In this document: piece by piece, positions 16,708 through 25,872 of the stretch | Layout of the letters: each line of letters begins with the position of its first letter | Numbering within the stretch: position 1 is the first letter of the stretch | Source of the DNA: CAYJBH01 sp964368815 | GTDB taxonomy: Bacteria > Bacillota > Clostridia > Oscillospirales > Ruminococcaceae | Direction: 5' to 3' | Length of the DNA stretch: 64,000 nt | Assembly (NCBI GenBank): GCA_964368815.1 | Contig: CAYJDA010000001.1 | Span: 218,575-282,574, forward strand | Made by a program: the position numbers and the translations under genes | The notes under the pieces: model-generated | Seen by the model: only the letters and a program-made list of their open reading frames with translations | Database searches by the model: none | What the model was told of the DNA's origin: nothing

Positions 16708-18813
16708 CTATTTTTTTATCATAAATTTTTTTGCTAACGAAATATCTTTTTTCACGTCATCAAAATAATATGTATAGCCGAAAATGTATTTTGATCTAAC
16801 AAGCTTATAAGGCATATAATGTGAGCTCCAAATTGCACCCAAGCGCTCCCAGTAACCCAAAGCATCTGTAAGGTATGTAACAGCACTGTCTCTCATCGCT
16901 TCATCTCCCGTGATTTCTAAGGTTGACAAGCAGAGTGCTGCATTAATTTTACAGAAGTAATAACGCCCTAACATTTCCCAAGCTTCCATGTCTAACATGG
17001 TACAGCAGAGCTCTCCATCCATCTCTTCCTCATGAACAGACTCGTAAATCGACGCTATCTCTGCCTTCAATTTGTCGCAACAGTCTGCAAGTGTTGCAAC
17101 TACGTCGTACGCACTTTCCATACCCTTAAAATCACCTGCCTGTTTTGCCGCCGCAGATTCTGCAATCGATAAAGTTCCAACCATAGGCATTGCACCCGTC
17201 TTAACAAAATCTATTACCGATTTAAACCCGCTAACTGTCAACAAGCATTCGGGATGCCATTCAAAGTCATAGTTAATCCAGAAGGTGCGCTGTACCGGTG
17301 GGAAGATTCTCATTGCTTGTTTAAAACAGTTGTAAACTCCTTGGCCTTGTGTACCAAATAAACTTTGATATTTTTTCACCCAAATATCATCAGGAGTATT
17401 TGGGTTGTACCCCAGTCGTCCCAAAAGTTCAAACTGATACCAGTGCTTTTCAAAATCATATTGCCAGGTCATATGCTTGTGTGGAACATGTTGGAAATCT
17501 TTACCCCACATATATCCGTCTGCACCCCAGTAAAATCCACGAACATAAGACTTTTTCATATTCTTAATATATTCTTTTAAAAATACCGGGTCGCCACCAC
17601 GTAGGGTGTGGAAGTCGTCATTTCTAACCGTGTAAACAACCTGTGCCCCGTCCGGTCCTTTTTCATCCCATGCGTTCATTGTTGTTTCAAACTGAGGACT
17701 GGTACTGGAATACATATGAGCGTTAGAATATTTCCAGCTAACCAATGTTTCTCCGGCATTATATTGATCTAATATTATTTCCTTTACCTCGCTACCGGTA
17801 GTCATATTGCTACGGCAAATAAATGGAATCTTGCGTCCACTCTCTTCAATACCGGCAAGATACACATCTCTCACCCATTCATTACGTTCCCGCGATGTAC
17901 CACACATTTCTTCACTTGCCGATGTACCCATACCGGTCAAGTCGCGATATGTCCAGAGCATGGTTTTAACGCATTCTTTAAAATAATCTTTGATTATTTC
18001 AATATGTTGACGACAATAATCGAAAACAGCAACATTATTAGGTATAGCAACACAGTGGTCGCGTATAACATCATATCTGTCAAACATGTCGCCCAGTTCA
18101 GCCGGAAGCCCAAGACCTTGAATTATCTCGGGATTTAAACGAATATTCCATGTGATCATGAATGTTTGCACGCCAAGATCTTTTGCGTATTTAAAGATAA
18201 ACTTATACAAGTCTTTAAACTTTTCTAAGGTAACATCATCATATGGGCAGGTGTCAGGATATTTGTCGAGGCGAAACATCATATAGAACGGATTTTCGCT
18301 CCACAGGCTTAAATAGTTGTATCGATTTTTTGCCAAAAACTCAATATATGTTTTCCAATATTCAATAGTTAACACGGTTTCTTCATTTGCCTCAAATGGT
18401 GTGCCCGCATCATATGGCTCAAACGGTAAATTAAATTTCACACCACGAATAAGGTGAAATGGATTTTCAAATTTGTCTGCAACTGCATCTACCCCATAAA
18501 AGCGCACAGTTTCTGCTAAATCTAACAGACCGTACATTGCTCCAATCACCTCATAACCGGTTACGTAGATAATGTTTGCGTCTACCCTTATTTCAAATCC
18601 CTCATTTTTCAGTTCGTTATCGGTTGTTACGTCCTTGTAATAACGATCTGCACCATGGATAACTCTAACCACTACAGAATTAACAGCGCATTTCCCCTCA
18701 AACTGAAAAATGGTTTTTTCCAAAACCGGAACATTCTGCTCACAGAGTGCTTGTTTAAGTTGTTTAATACCAAATGCTATGCTTGGTATTCTTTTATCTG
18801 CATAAATAACCAT
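16708..18813 (-). CDS. Alpha-glucuronidase-like glycoside hydrolase
   Basis: A 701-residue protein with no signal peptide, so cytoplasmic. Residues 1 to about 105 look like the small alpha/beta domain that precedes the catalytic barrel in GH67, GH20 and GH115 enzymes. The barrel follows from about residue 125 (EYWKTYIEFLAKNRYNYLSL, then FKFIFKYAKDLGVQTFMITW). A helical C-terminal domain ends the protein. The overall architecture and phrases such as RGFYWGADGYMWGKD resemble alpha-glucuronidase-type hydrolases, but the family cannot be fixed by eye and catalytic acids are not assigned. It probably cleaves an imported oligosaccharide. RBS AAGGAG lies 5 nt before the ATG. Confidence 0.7.
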   Translation of the reverse strand: MVIYADKRIPSIAFGIKQLKQALCEQNVPVLEKTIFQFEGKCAVNSVVVRVIHGADRYYKDVTTDNELKNEGFEIRVDANIIYVTGYEVIGAMYGLLDLAETVRFYGVDAVADKFENPFHLIRGVKFNLPFEPYDAGTPFEANEETVLTIEYWKTYIEFLAKNRYNYLSLWSENPFYMMFRLDKYPDTCPYDDVTLEKFKDLYKFIFKYAKDLGVQTFMITWNIRLNPEIIQGLGLPAELGDMFDRYDVIRDHCVAIPNNVAVFDYCRQHIEIIKDYFKECVKTMLWTYRDLTGMGTSASEEMCGTSRERNEWVRDVYLAGIEESGRKIPFICRSNMTTGSEVKEIILDQYNAGETLVSWKYSNAHMYSSTSPQFETTMNAWDEKGPDGAQVVYTVRNDDFHTLRGGDPVFLKEYIKNMKKSYVRGFYWGADGYMWGKDFQHVPHKHMTWQYDFEKHWYQFELLGRLGYNPNTPDDIWVKKYQSLFGTQGQGVYNCFKQAMRIFPPVQRTFWINYDFEWHPECLLTVSGFKSVIDFVKTGAMPMVGTLSIAESAAAKQAGDFKGMESAYDVVATLADCCDKLKAEIASIYESVHEEEMDGELCCTMLDMEAWEMLGRYYFCKINAALCLSTLEITGDEAMRDSAVTYLTDALGYWERLGAIWSSHYMPYKLVRSKYIFGYTYYFDDVKKDISLAKKFMIKK

Positions 18814-18939
18814 ATTAACTCCTTAGTTGTATTTTGTTTTGATTTTTGATTGATTAATGCTTTTTTATTAGCTTTCTGCCTATCTGCTTAACAAATCATA
18901 AAGACTTGTTTTATACAAATGTTCCGCAACTGTATAATT

Positions 18940-19800
18940 CTACCCTTTGACAGCACCGGCAGAGATTCCTTTAATAATATTTTTTTGCATAAAAATATAT
19001 AATATTAATATCGGAAGCATTGAGATAATATAAGCGGCAAATGCAAGTTCATACTTAGATCCATGCTCTCCTTGGAAATAAAACTGGGTAAGTGGAATGG
19101 TTCGTAACGAAGTGCTGGAAAGCATTAGTCTTGGCATGAGAAACTCATTCCATATTGCCAGTGCATCTAAAATTATTAACGAAGTTGTAATTGGCTTTAA
19201 TACCGGGAAGGTAACCTTCCAATATAGTTGCCACACATTTGCACCGTCAATTCTGCCGGATTCAATTATTTCATTCGGAACACTACGAACAAAACCAACA
19301 TAGAGAAAAACTGCCATAGGCATGTTTCGGCCCCAGTGATATATTGAAAGACCAATTAACGAGTTGTTTAAGTTTAGTTCCGACATTAACTGTACTAACG
19401 GTACCAAGGTTGTATAAAACGGTATCATAAATCCGCAAAGAAAAATTATATAAAAAATATTGTAAAACTTTTTGTGTTTTGATTTTCCAATAACAAAGCC
19501 GGCAAGGCCTGCAAAAAATATTATTCCGGCTACAGAAACAATTGTAACAAAAAGGCTGTTGAATACAACCTGATTAAACTTCATTATTTCGTACGCTTCC
19601 ACATAGTTAGTCCATTGAAAACTGGTGGGAAATGATGCAGGACTAACAAGCGCCTCTTTAGAAGTTTTTAACGATGCAAACAGCATAATTACAAAAGGAT
19701 ATAAGAAAATCAAGGTAACAATTACCATGAAAATCTCAATGAGACGCAATTTTGTTTTATTGCTCATTGGTGATTTAATTTCATTGTTTGACTTATCCAA
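18940..19800 (-). CDS. ABC sugar transporter permease (MalG/UgpE type)
   Basis: A 286-residue permease with six TM segments. The EAA loop that contacts the ATPase is seen in IIESGRIDGANVWQLYWKVT. It pairs with the upstream permease to form the sugar channel. The start is TTG at 19800, chosen because AAGGAGG lies at ideal spacing; the gene overlaps the upstream permease by 8 bp. The C-terminus KNIIKGISAGAVKG is typical of MalG-type permeases. No ATPase gene is in the locus, so a shared MsmK-type ATPase elsewhere in the genome probably powers it. Confidence 0.93.
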   Translation of the reverse strand: MDKSNNEIKSPMSNKTKLRLIEIFMVIVTLIFLYPFVIMLFASLKTSKEALVSPASFPTSFQWTNYVEAYEIMKFNQVVFNSLFVTIVSVAGIIFFAGLAGFVIGKSKHKKFYNIFYIIFLCGFMIPFYTTLVPLVQLMSELNLNNSLIGLSIYHWGRNMPMAVFLYVGFVRSVPNEIIESGRIDGANVWQLYWKVTFPVLKPITTSLIILDALAIWNEFLMPRLMLSSTSLRTIPLTQFYFQGEHGSKYELAFAAYIISMLPILILYIFMQKNIIKGISAGAVKG

Positions 19801-20683
19801 GATCTTCCTCCTTCTTTCTTAAAAATTTTAGTTGGAATAACGATATCGCTACAATGATAACAAACAAAACTATTCCAACAGCAGAACCATATCCTGCACG
19901 TTTATTGGCAAAGGATTCTTGATAGATAACGTGAGCCAATAACTGTGTGGAATTTCCAGGACCGCCACCTGTTAGCGAATACACCATGTCAAACTCTTTA
20001 AATGCACGTTCTACCGAAAGAACCATATTAATGGTAAATGCCGGGGCAATAAGAGGGAAGGTGATTTTTGTGAATCTTTTCCACGGACGAGCACCATCTA
20101 TTTCTGCCGCTTCATATAGGGAACGGTCAACTGCTTGCAGTCCGGCAATGTATATAACCATATACCATCCTAAGCCCTTCCATGTTGCAGCAAAAACAGT
20201 AGCATATAATGCATACTCGGTGCTTCCTAAAATGTTGTTTGCCAACACCTCAACACCTAATATTTTACCTATATCTTGCAACGGTTCGGAAAAAATAAAT
20301 TTAAATATATATCCCGTAACCAGTGGACTTAAAACAACCGGCAGGAAAATACAAGCACGAAGAAAATTCTTACTCTTAAGTTCATGATCTAACATTACAG
20401 CAAAGAATAATGCAAAAACATTGATAAATATAGTAGTAAAAAAAGCATATGTTACAGTGTTTATAAGTGGGGTAATAACATAACTGTCGGTAGCTAAGGT
20501 TATATAATTTTCTAAACCTATAAAATCGTAAGATACATCGGTACCATTCCAGTCTGTCATGCTATAGTAAAGCCCACCAATAAGTGTGAACAGTGTAAAA
20601 ATCCCGTATAATATAAAGGCGGGAAGAAACATTAAAAATTCAGGGAGTGCTGTGTGAATATCAAGTCTGCTGCGTCTTTTCAC
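19793..20683 (-). CDS. ABC sugar transporter permease (MalF/UgpA type)
   Basis: A 296-residue permease with six TM segments. The EAA-type loop is YEAAEIDGARPWKRFTKITF, followed by the conserved FKEFDMVYSLTGGGPGNST. It is partner to the MalG-type permease whose gene overlaps its end. The start is GTG at 20683 after AAAGGTGG. It lies 152 bp downstream of the binding-protein gene, with a hairpin between them that probably lowers its expression relative to the receptor. Confidence 0.93.
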   Translation of the reverse strand: MKRRSRLDIHTALPEFLMFLPAFILYGIFTLFTLIGGLYYSMTDWNGTDVSYDFIGLENYITLATDSYVITPLINTVTYAFFTTIFINVFALFFAVMLDHELKSKNFLRACIFLPVVLSPLVTGYIFKFIFSEPLQDIGKILGVEVLANNILGSTEYALYATVFAATWKGLGWYMVIYIAGLQAVDRSLYEAAEIDGARPWKRFTKITFPLIAPAFTINMVLSVERAFKEFDMVYSLTGGGPGNSTQLLAHVIYQESFANKRAGYGSAVGIVLFVIIVAISLFQLKFLRKKEEDLG

Positions 20684-20731
20684 CTAGATAACCACCTTTC
20701 TTAAAAAACAAAGCCAATTGCACAATGAAAT

Positions 20732-20775
20732 GAGAATACACATCATGTGCTATGGGTATAATGACATGTATTCTC
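20732..20775 (-). terminator. Intra-operon hairpin between binding protein and permeases
   Basis: GAGAATACA (20732-20740) and TGTATTCTC (20767-20775) form a stem with partial extension. No T-run follows on the minus strand, so it is more likely a 3'-end stabiliser or weak attenuator that gives excess binding protein. Confidence 0.55.
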
Positions 20776-20835
20776 TTTAAATATTTCAATAATATAAGTT
20801 TAGTTGCAAAAACAAATTTACAATATTATATGTTT

Positions 20836-22230
20836 TTATTCAACGATATCTACATAACTATCTAGGAAACTGGTAACATAATCAGGATTACCTTCCATCA
20901 AGCGGTCATGCTCTTCTTCGATAGTTGCACAAACTTCATCAATAGAAACGCCTGCAAACCAATCCTGTGTTCCGGACTTCATAACTTCTTTAATTCCTGA
21001 AATCCATTCACGTGAAAGCATTGCACAAGATTCAGCGCCGTCTGCCAATGCTTGGTTATAGAAACCTAAAGCTTCATCAGCAACAATATTTGCAGCCTTA
21101 ACTGTGGAGTTACCACCGGAAGTTTGATCGTAATATGCTTGTACTGCTGAAGTATCTTCAAACATCCATAACAAGAAGTCTTTGCATAGTTCTGTATCCG
21201 GTGCTGTTGCACTAATAGAAATAGCACTATCAAAACCAACAACTGCAGTCATATCTTCAGGATTTTCGCTGAAAGGAGGCAGGATAAAGGATAGATCAAG
21301 GCTCTCGTCTAATTCTCTCATGGATGTTAACACACCACTTACATCAAAGTAGAAAGCAGCTTCACCGGTAACAAAGTCACGCTTAGATCCGTCACCATCG
21401 GTACCTAATGCATCAGCATTAATGTAGGGAAGCAGTTTATCATAAGCTTCATAAACTGCTTTGAACTCGTCGCCATCCCATCCGGTTTCTCCTCTTAATA
21501 CATTTGCATACCAGTTAGGATCTACTCCATAAACGTTTTGATATATGTATTGGAATACGAATGCTGTGGCAGGGCTAGAATCCTGTGCACCAACTGTTAT
21601 CGGGTATTCTAAGCCAGCTTCTTGTAACTTCTCGCACCAATCGATAAACTCGTATATAGATTGCGGTGTATCCTCATATGTCATTTCAAGTCCATATGCT
21701 GCCAATGTATCATTATTTACAACAACGCCGGAACTTCCATAGCTGTAAGGGTAGGCGTAAATTTCATCGTTGTAGTATAACAAGGTTGTTTCACCATCAA
21801 TTATTAAATCAAGGATACCAAGATCGGTAATCGGTATAGTGTAGCCGTTAGAAGCATAATCGTTAATCACAGTACTTACCTGCGACATAATCATATCGGG
21901 GATATCGTTTGAAGCTATTTTAGCAGTCATTGTTGTTTCAAATTCAGTAACATCTGCGTAGGATATGATATCTATATCAAACCCTTCAACCTTCTCAGCA
22001 TACATTTCCTCTAAAACTTCAAAGCCTAATACAGACTCACTCGGAACATAAACGGTAAATGTTTCAATTTCACCACCACTTTCGGCAGCTTCTTCGCCAT
22101 CATCTGTATCTGCAACAGTGTCGGTAGCAGCATCGGGCTCTGTTGCTGCAGATTCCTCAGCAGGTGCACAGCTGGCTAACATGCCAACCAAAAGAATAGC
22201 GCTTAATAATGTTGCTATTAATTTTTTCAT
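20836..22230 (-). CDS. Extracellular sugar-binding lipoprotein of the ABC importer
   Basis: A family 1 solute-binding protein of about 464 residues. The ATG at 22230 is taken as the start because GGAGG lies 7 nt upstream; a longer frame to 22302 is not needed. The lipobox MLASC comes after a hydrophobic signal, then an acidic Ala/Glu/Asp-rich linker. Typical phrases are SYADVTEFETTMTAKIAS and IPDMIMSQVST near the N-terminus and GEAAFYFDVSGVLTSMREL in the middle. It captures an oligosaccharide for the two permeases downstream. The ligand is unknown; the locus suggests a plant or host glycan fragment. Confidence 0.93.
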   Translation of the reverse strand: MKKLIATLLSAILLVGMLASCAPAEESAATEPDAATDTVADTDDGEEAAESGGEIETFTVYVPSESVLGFEVLEEMYAEKVEGFDIDIISYADVTEFETTMTAKIASNDIPDMIMSQVSTVINDYASNGYTIPITDLGILDLIIDGETTLLYYNDEIYAYPYSYGSSGVVVNNDTLAAYGLEMTYEDTPQSIYEFIDWCEKLQEAGLEYPITVGAQDSSPATAFVFQYIYQNVYGVDPNWYANVLRGETGWDGDEFKAVYEAYDKLLPYINADALGTDGDGSKRDFVTGEAAFYFDVSGVLTSMRELDESLDLSFILPPFSENPEDMTAVVGFDSAISISATAPDTELCKDFLLWMFEDTSAVQAYYDQTSGGNSTVKAANIVADEALGFYNQALADGAESCAMLSREWISGIKEVMKSGTQDWFAGVSIDEVCATIEEEHDRLMEGNPDYVTSFLDSYVDIVE

Positions 22231-22305
22231 AAAATTTCCTCCAATAATAATGATTGCGTACACTTCCCAGAAACATAAACTTAACTTCATTTCAAATACC
22301 AAATT

Positions 22306-22321
22306 TTAACAAATTTGTTAA
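22306..22321 (-). promoter_or_regulatory. 16-bp perfect palindrome in the leader of the sugar operon
   Basis: TTAACAAATTTGTTAA lies between the -10 element and the start codon of the binding-protein gene. It could be an operator in the transcribed leader. The half-site order is opposite to a Rex box. Confidence 0.45.
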
Positions 22322-22354
22322 ATATTCCTTCCAATGAGAAAAGTTTATGTATGT

Positions 22355-22383
22355 ATTATATAGTAACTAGTTGTCAATGTAAA
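22355..22383 (-). promoter_or_regulatory. Promoter of the sugar ABC transporter operon
   Basis: On the minus strand TTTACA (22378-22383), a 17-bp spacer and TATAAT (22355-22360), leaving a leader of about 120 nt before the ATG at 22230. Confidence 0.75.
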
Positions 22384-22507
22384 TAAAGTGATATTGCTAA
22401 AAACATATACTTTTTTTATTCTTCAAGATAAATGTACGCCTTTTTGTATATTTTTTTATACTCAGCTTACGATAAACTTACATTTTAAACATTATATATA
22501 AAAAGAC

Positions 22508-22536
22508 TTGTGTTTTTTTATGACTTTTGCTATAAT
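22508..22536 (+). promoter_or_regulatory. Promoter of the yesM/yesN-like two-component genes
   Basis: TTGTGT (22508-22513), a 17-bp spacer and TATAAT (22531-22536), 27 bp before the ATG at 22564. Confidence 0.7.
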
Positions 22537-22563
22537 GTTTTCTATATTAGCAAGAGGATTTTT

Positions 22564-24279
22564 ATGAAAAAAAACAATCCAACATTTCATCGCCATATTA
22601 TACATATTTTTATTGGCGTTATGCTTATATGTGTTATTCCTTTTTTTATATATTGCGTTGTCATATCCTATCTATCTACTCAAGAAAGAAACGACCTTTC
22701 ACTCCAGGGTATTACCGATTCGGTAACTCGGGAATTTGAAGTTGCTCTGTCTACCGTTGAAAGCACCTCAATTCTTTTAATTAGCAACGAGGCTGTTCGC
22801 AGTGCAATAAATGCCATGCAAAGTCCTAATTCATCATACCTCGAAACTGTTAATGATAACATAACACTAACTATTGCTGCTGCACTTTATACAACATCAG
22901 AACCAAATCTTTCAGTCATCAGTTATTATGATGCTAACGGAAATATACTTGCAACAACAGACGGTACTCGTGGTGCAAGTCAATCTTTATTTGGTAACGA
23001 CACTATGAAAGAAATGCGAGAAGAGTTGGATGATAGTAGTTTTATGATTTTCGATTATAGTCAACACAACGAAGTTGCCTCTTTTAATCAGCATTTAATG
23101 TATGTTCGCCCGGTTAGCGCACTACATGAGGAAGACCCGGTAGGTTACCTCGCTGTTTTTATTGATATGCGAAACTTTAAAACCACACTATCAAATAATA
23201 GTATAGCTATAGATGAAAATTATGGTATGTATATTGTTAATAATAACACAAACAATATACTGATTTCCGGCGACGAAAATGGAAATAGCTCTTTTATGAT
23301 GCTTGATGATTATAAATACTATGTTGCTGAAACTTCCGATGAATACAACATAACTGTCTACCTCTCGGTACCAAATCATTTCTTAATTTTAGAAATGTTT
23401 GGCGACCATGCCTCAAGTTTAGTCTTGGCAAGCATCTTAGTTATTTTAGGATCAATTGTTCTTCTTTTATACTTAAATACCGATTTAGAACAAATTTTTA
23501 TACTTAATAAACACATGAAATCTATTGAGCAGGGCAATTATTCTTACTACATTGAAGAAAAGTCGCAATTTAGTGATATACAGCGTGTATACACAGGATT
23601 TAATCGTATGTTGTTTGAAATAGATGAGCTAATAAACAATGACTATAAAAACAAGCTCTTACTCCAAGAAACTCAGTTGAAAATTTTTCGGTTGCAGATG
23701 AATCCACATTTTTTATATAACTCTTTGCAATATATAGAGTCGGCAGGCGAACTATCTGGGGTTCCTCAGATTAGTGATATGGCCTCATCTTTAGGCAAAT
23801 TATTAAGATATAACCTAAAAAATACCGAGTCTGTTTTGTTATCGGAAGAGGTTGACTCCTGTATGACCTACCTGCAAATTCAAAAGCTCCGTTTTGGCGA
23901 TAAGTTGGATTTCGAGTTTTTTATAGACCCGAATACTATAAATATTTTTGTTCCTAAATTCATCCTACAACCTTTGGCAGAAAACTGTATTACACATGCT
24001 TTTCGGGATATGAGTATATCCGGGCGTATTGAATTTCATTCTTTCATTGAAGAAGGTAATTTACATTTAGAGGTTAGCGACAACGGGTGTGGTTTTCCTT
24101 CAGACTTTAACCTCGATGAATCCTCCCTAACCATAGACAGTGAATGGGAGCATATAGGGCTTGCAAATGTTATTGTACGAATTAAACAAATATTGGGCGA
24201 GCAATATGGTTTATCACTCCTACCCACTACCAAGGGAGCAAAGATAAAAATAATTTTACCGGTGAACATAGAAAGGTAG
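22564..24279 (+). CDS. Sensor histidine kinase, YesM family
   Basis: A two-TM sensor kinase of about 571 residues. The ATG at 22564 follows AAGAGGA and is preferred over an upstream frame opening at 22510. TM1 is at about residues 13-35, an extracellular Cache-like sensor region covers about 40-275, TM2 is near 285-305 and a HAMP-like linker follows. The His_kinase domain has LQMNPHFLYNSLQYIES with phospho-acceptor His382. The ATPase domain shows LEVSDNGCGFP and HIGLANVIVRIKQILG. Such kinases sense carbohydrates or surface signals and pair with AraC-type response regulators, as here (next gene 8 bp downstream). Confidence 0.93.
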   Translation: MKKNNPTFHRHIIHIFIGVMLICVIPFFIYCVVISYLSTQERNDLSLQGITDSVTREFEVALSTVESTSILLISNEAVRSAINAMQSPNSSYLETVNDNITLTIAAALYTTSEPNLSVISYYDANGNILATTDGTRGASQSLFGNDTMKEMREELDDSSFMIFDYSQHNEVASFNQHLMYVRPVSALHEEDPVGYLAVFIDMRNFKTTLSNNSIAIDENYGMYIVNNNTNNILISGDENGNSSFMMLDDYKYYVAETSDEYNITVYLSVPNHFLILEMFGDHASSLVLASILVILGSIVLLLYLNTDLEQIFILNKHMKSIEQGNYSYYIEEKSQFSDIQRVYTGFNRMLFEIDELINNDYKNKLLLQETQLKIFRLQMNPHFLYNSLQYIESAGELSGVPQISDMASSLGKLLRYNLKNTESVLLSEEVDSCMTYLQIQKLRFGDKLDFEFFIDPNTINIFVPKFILQPLAENCITHAFRDMSISGRIEFHSFIEEGNLHLEVSDNGCGFPSDFNLDESSLTIDSEWEHIGLANVIVRIKQILGEQYGLSLLPTTKGAKIKIILPVNIER

Positions 24280-24286
24280 GTTGTGA

Positions 24287-25819
24287 ATGAAATTAAATAT
24301 ATTAATATTGGAAGATGAATATTTTATCCGCAAAAGCCTGGTTCAAAAAGTGTCCCGTTCCGGTCTTGCCATTAAATCAATTGTAGACGTAGAAACTACA
24401 GAAGAGGCAACAGCCGTTATTACCACCTCAGTGATTAATATCCTTTTGTGTGACATACATCTTGGAACAAATAATGGCCTTGACTTTATTGAAATAATAA
24501 AAAATTCACAGCCAAACTGCAAGGTGATTATTATTAGTGGTCATGAAGACTTTAAATATGCTATGCGTGCAATTGATCTTGACGTATGCAGCTATTTGCT
24601 AAAACCGGTAGCAGCAACGGAGTTGTTTGAAGCCCTTCAGAAAGCTCAAAAAGCTTTAGTTGAAAGCAACAATCTTGAAAAAAAAGATTATAGCTGGCAA
24701 CAAAAAAATATCGAAACAGATATGCGAATCGCGTTTGAAAGCAAAGACCTTAAAGCTGCGCTTTCATTTTTTCAAGATTATCAGCCAAATCTTCGATTTG
24801 GGTGTATTTACCTTTATCTGCCCAATCTTTCAAAAGACCTATTAACTACAACTATATCGAGATTTATCTTAATGTTACAACCCTACCAGGTACAGCAAGA
24901 TTTTATTTTTTTTGAAATGCGCACTCATGAATATTGCTGTGCTTTTTTGTATAGCAGTGATATAAAACAGAGTGCGGAATTCTCGAATTATTTACAACAA
25001 TGTTGGCGAAAATTGCAGCTAAACAATCCTCAACTAATCGGGTGCTGTGCCGGAATAAGCAACTATTGTACCAATTTATTTGAAGCATATAATCAGGCAA
25101 ATCGTGCCATGCGACACCATATCTTTTTTACGCAAAATCCTATCATCTATTTTGATAAAATTGAACCGCGTACCCTCTACCAACTTCCAGACGAGGATAA
25201 AATTCTGTTCGAATATGCTGTAAAATCTCGCCGTTACTCAGTTTTTTGTGAATTTTTAGACGGTTTTTATGAAACTACTTTAAAAAAAGAAATGCGTTAC
25301 AGCTATTTTCAACTTATATATCATCATTTTATGCAGCACATTTTATTTCAAATGAAGGTAACAGACCCCTCTATTCAACTCGTTAAAGAGGCATATTTGT
25401 TTGATTCGGTTAATGATGCGATGGAGTATTTAAAAAAACTATATCGTTCCTGCGTAGGACAAAATAAAGATGAGGATAAATATTCCTCAGAGCAACTTGT
25501 TTATTCTCTAAAGGAGCTAATTGACCAGGATTATGCAATGGATATTTCACTGGAACGATTTTGCTTCACCCACAAGGTAAATCCAAGCTTTTTAAGCCAA
25601 CAATTTAAACACTTAGTTAAAACATCCTTCCAAGATTATTTAATTCAGGTGCGTATTTCTAACGCTAAATTATTGTTGGCGCAACATCGCTATAAAATCA
25701 AAGATATTGCCGAAATGTGCGGCTTTGCAAATCAGCATTATTTTAGCACTCTCTTTAAAAAACGCACAGGCCTATCTCCAAAAGAATTTTATGCGAGTAA
25801 CAAAAACAACAACATTTAA
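24287..25819 (+). CDS. AraC-type response regulator, YesN family
   Basis: A 510-residue regulator with an N-terminal receiver (phospho-acceptor Asp56 in NILLCDIHLG, conserved Lys in YLLKPV). A long middle region of about 270 residues follows, then a C-terminal AraC double helix-turn-helix (about residues 400-505; SLERFCFTHKVNPSFLSQQF and IKDIAEMCGFANQHYFSTLF). Phosphorylated by the adjacent kinase, it most likely activates the divergent sugar transport and degradation operon and perhaps the hydrolase gene at 25873. A terminator shared with that convergent gene follows. Confidence 0.94.
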   Translation: MKLNILILEDEYFIRKSLVQKVSRSGLAIKSIVDVETTEEATAVITTSVINILLCDIHLGTNNGLDFIEIIKNSQPNCKVIIISGHEDFKYAMRAIDLDVCSYLLKPVAATELFEALQKAQKALVESNNLEKKDYSWQQKNIETDMRIAFESKDLKAALSFFQDYQPNLRFGCIYLYLPNLSKDLLTTTISRFILMLQPYQVQQDFIFFEMRTHEYCCAFLYSSDIKQSAEFSNYLQQCWRKLQLNNPQLIGCCAGISNYCTNLFEAYNQANRAMRHHIFFTQNPIIYFDKIEPRTLYQLPDEDKILFEYAVKSRRYSVFCEFLDGFYETTLKKEMRYSYFQLIYHHFMQHILFQMKVTDPSIQLVKEAYLFDSVNDAMEYLKKLYRSCVGQNKDEDKYSSEQLVYSLKELIDQDYAMDISLERFCFTHKVNPSFLSQQFKHLVKTSFQDYLIQVRISNAKLLLAQHRYKIKDIAEMCGFANQHYFSTLFKKRTGLSPKEFYASNKNNNI

Positions 25820-25825
25820 TAAAGC

Positions 25826-25860
25826 AAAGGGTTTGTGACTTATTTGCCACAAACCCTTTT
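25826..25860. terminator. Bidirectional terminator
   Basis: AAAGGGTTTGTG (25826-25837) pairs with CACAAACCCTTT (25848-25859), with T-rich and A-rich flanks. It serves the response regulator gene and the convergent hydrolase gene. Confidence 0.9.
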
Positions 25861-25872
25861 AATTTTTATAAA

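Larger units (their letters stand above)
22231..22563. other. Divergent control region of the carbohydrate locus
   Basis: It holds the two divergent promoters (22355-22383 leftward, 22508-22536 rightward) and the palindrome at 22306. Otherwise it is AT-rich sequence without genes. It is the likely target of the YesN-type regulator encoded next to it. Confidence 0.75.
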
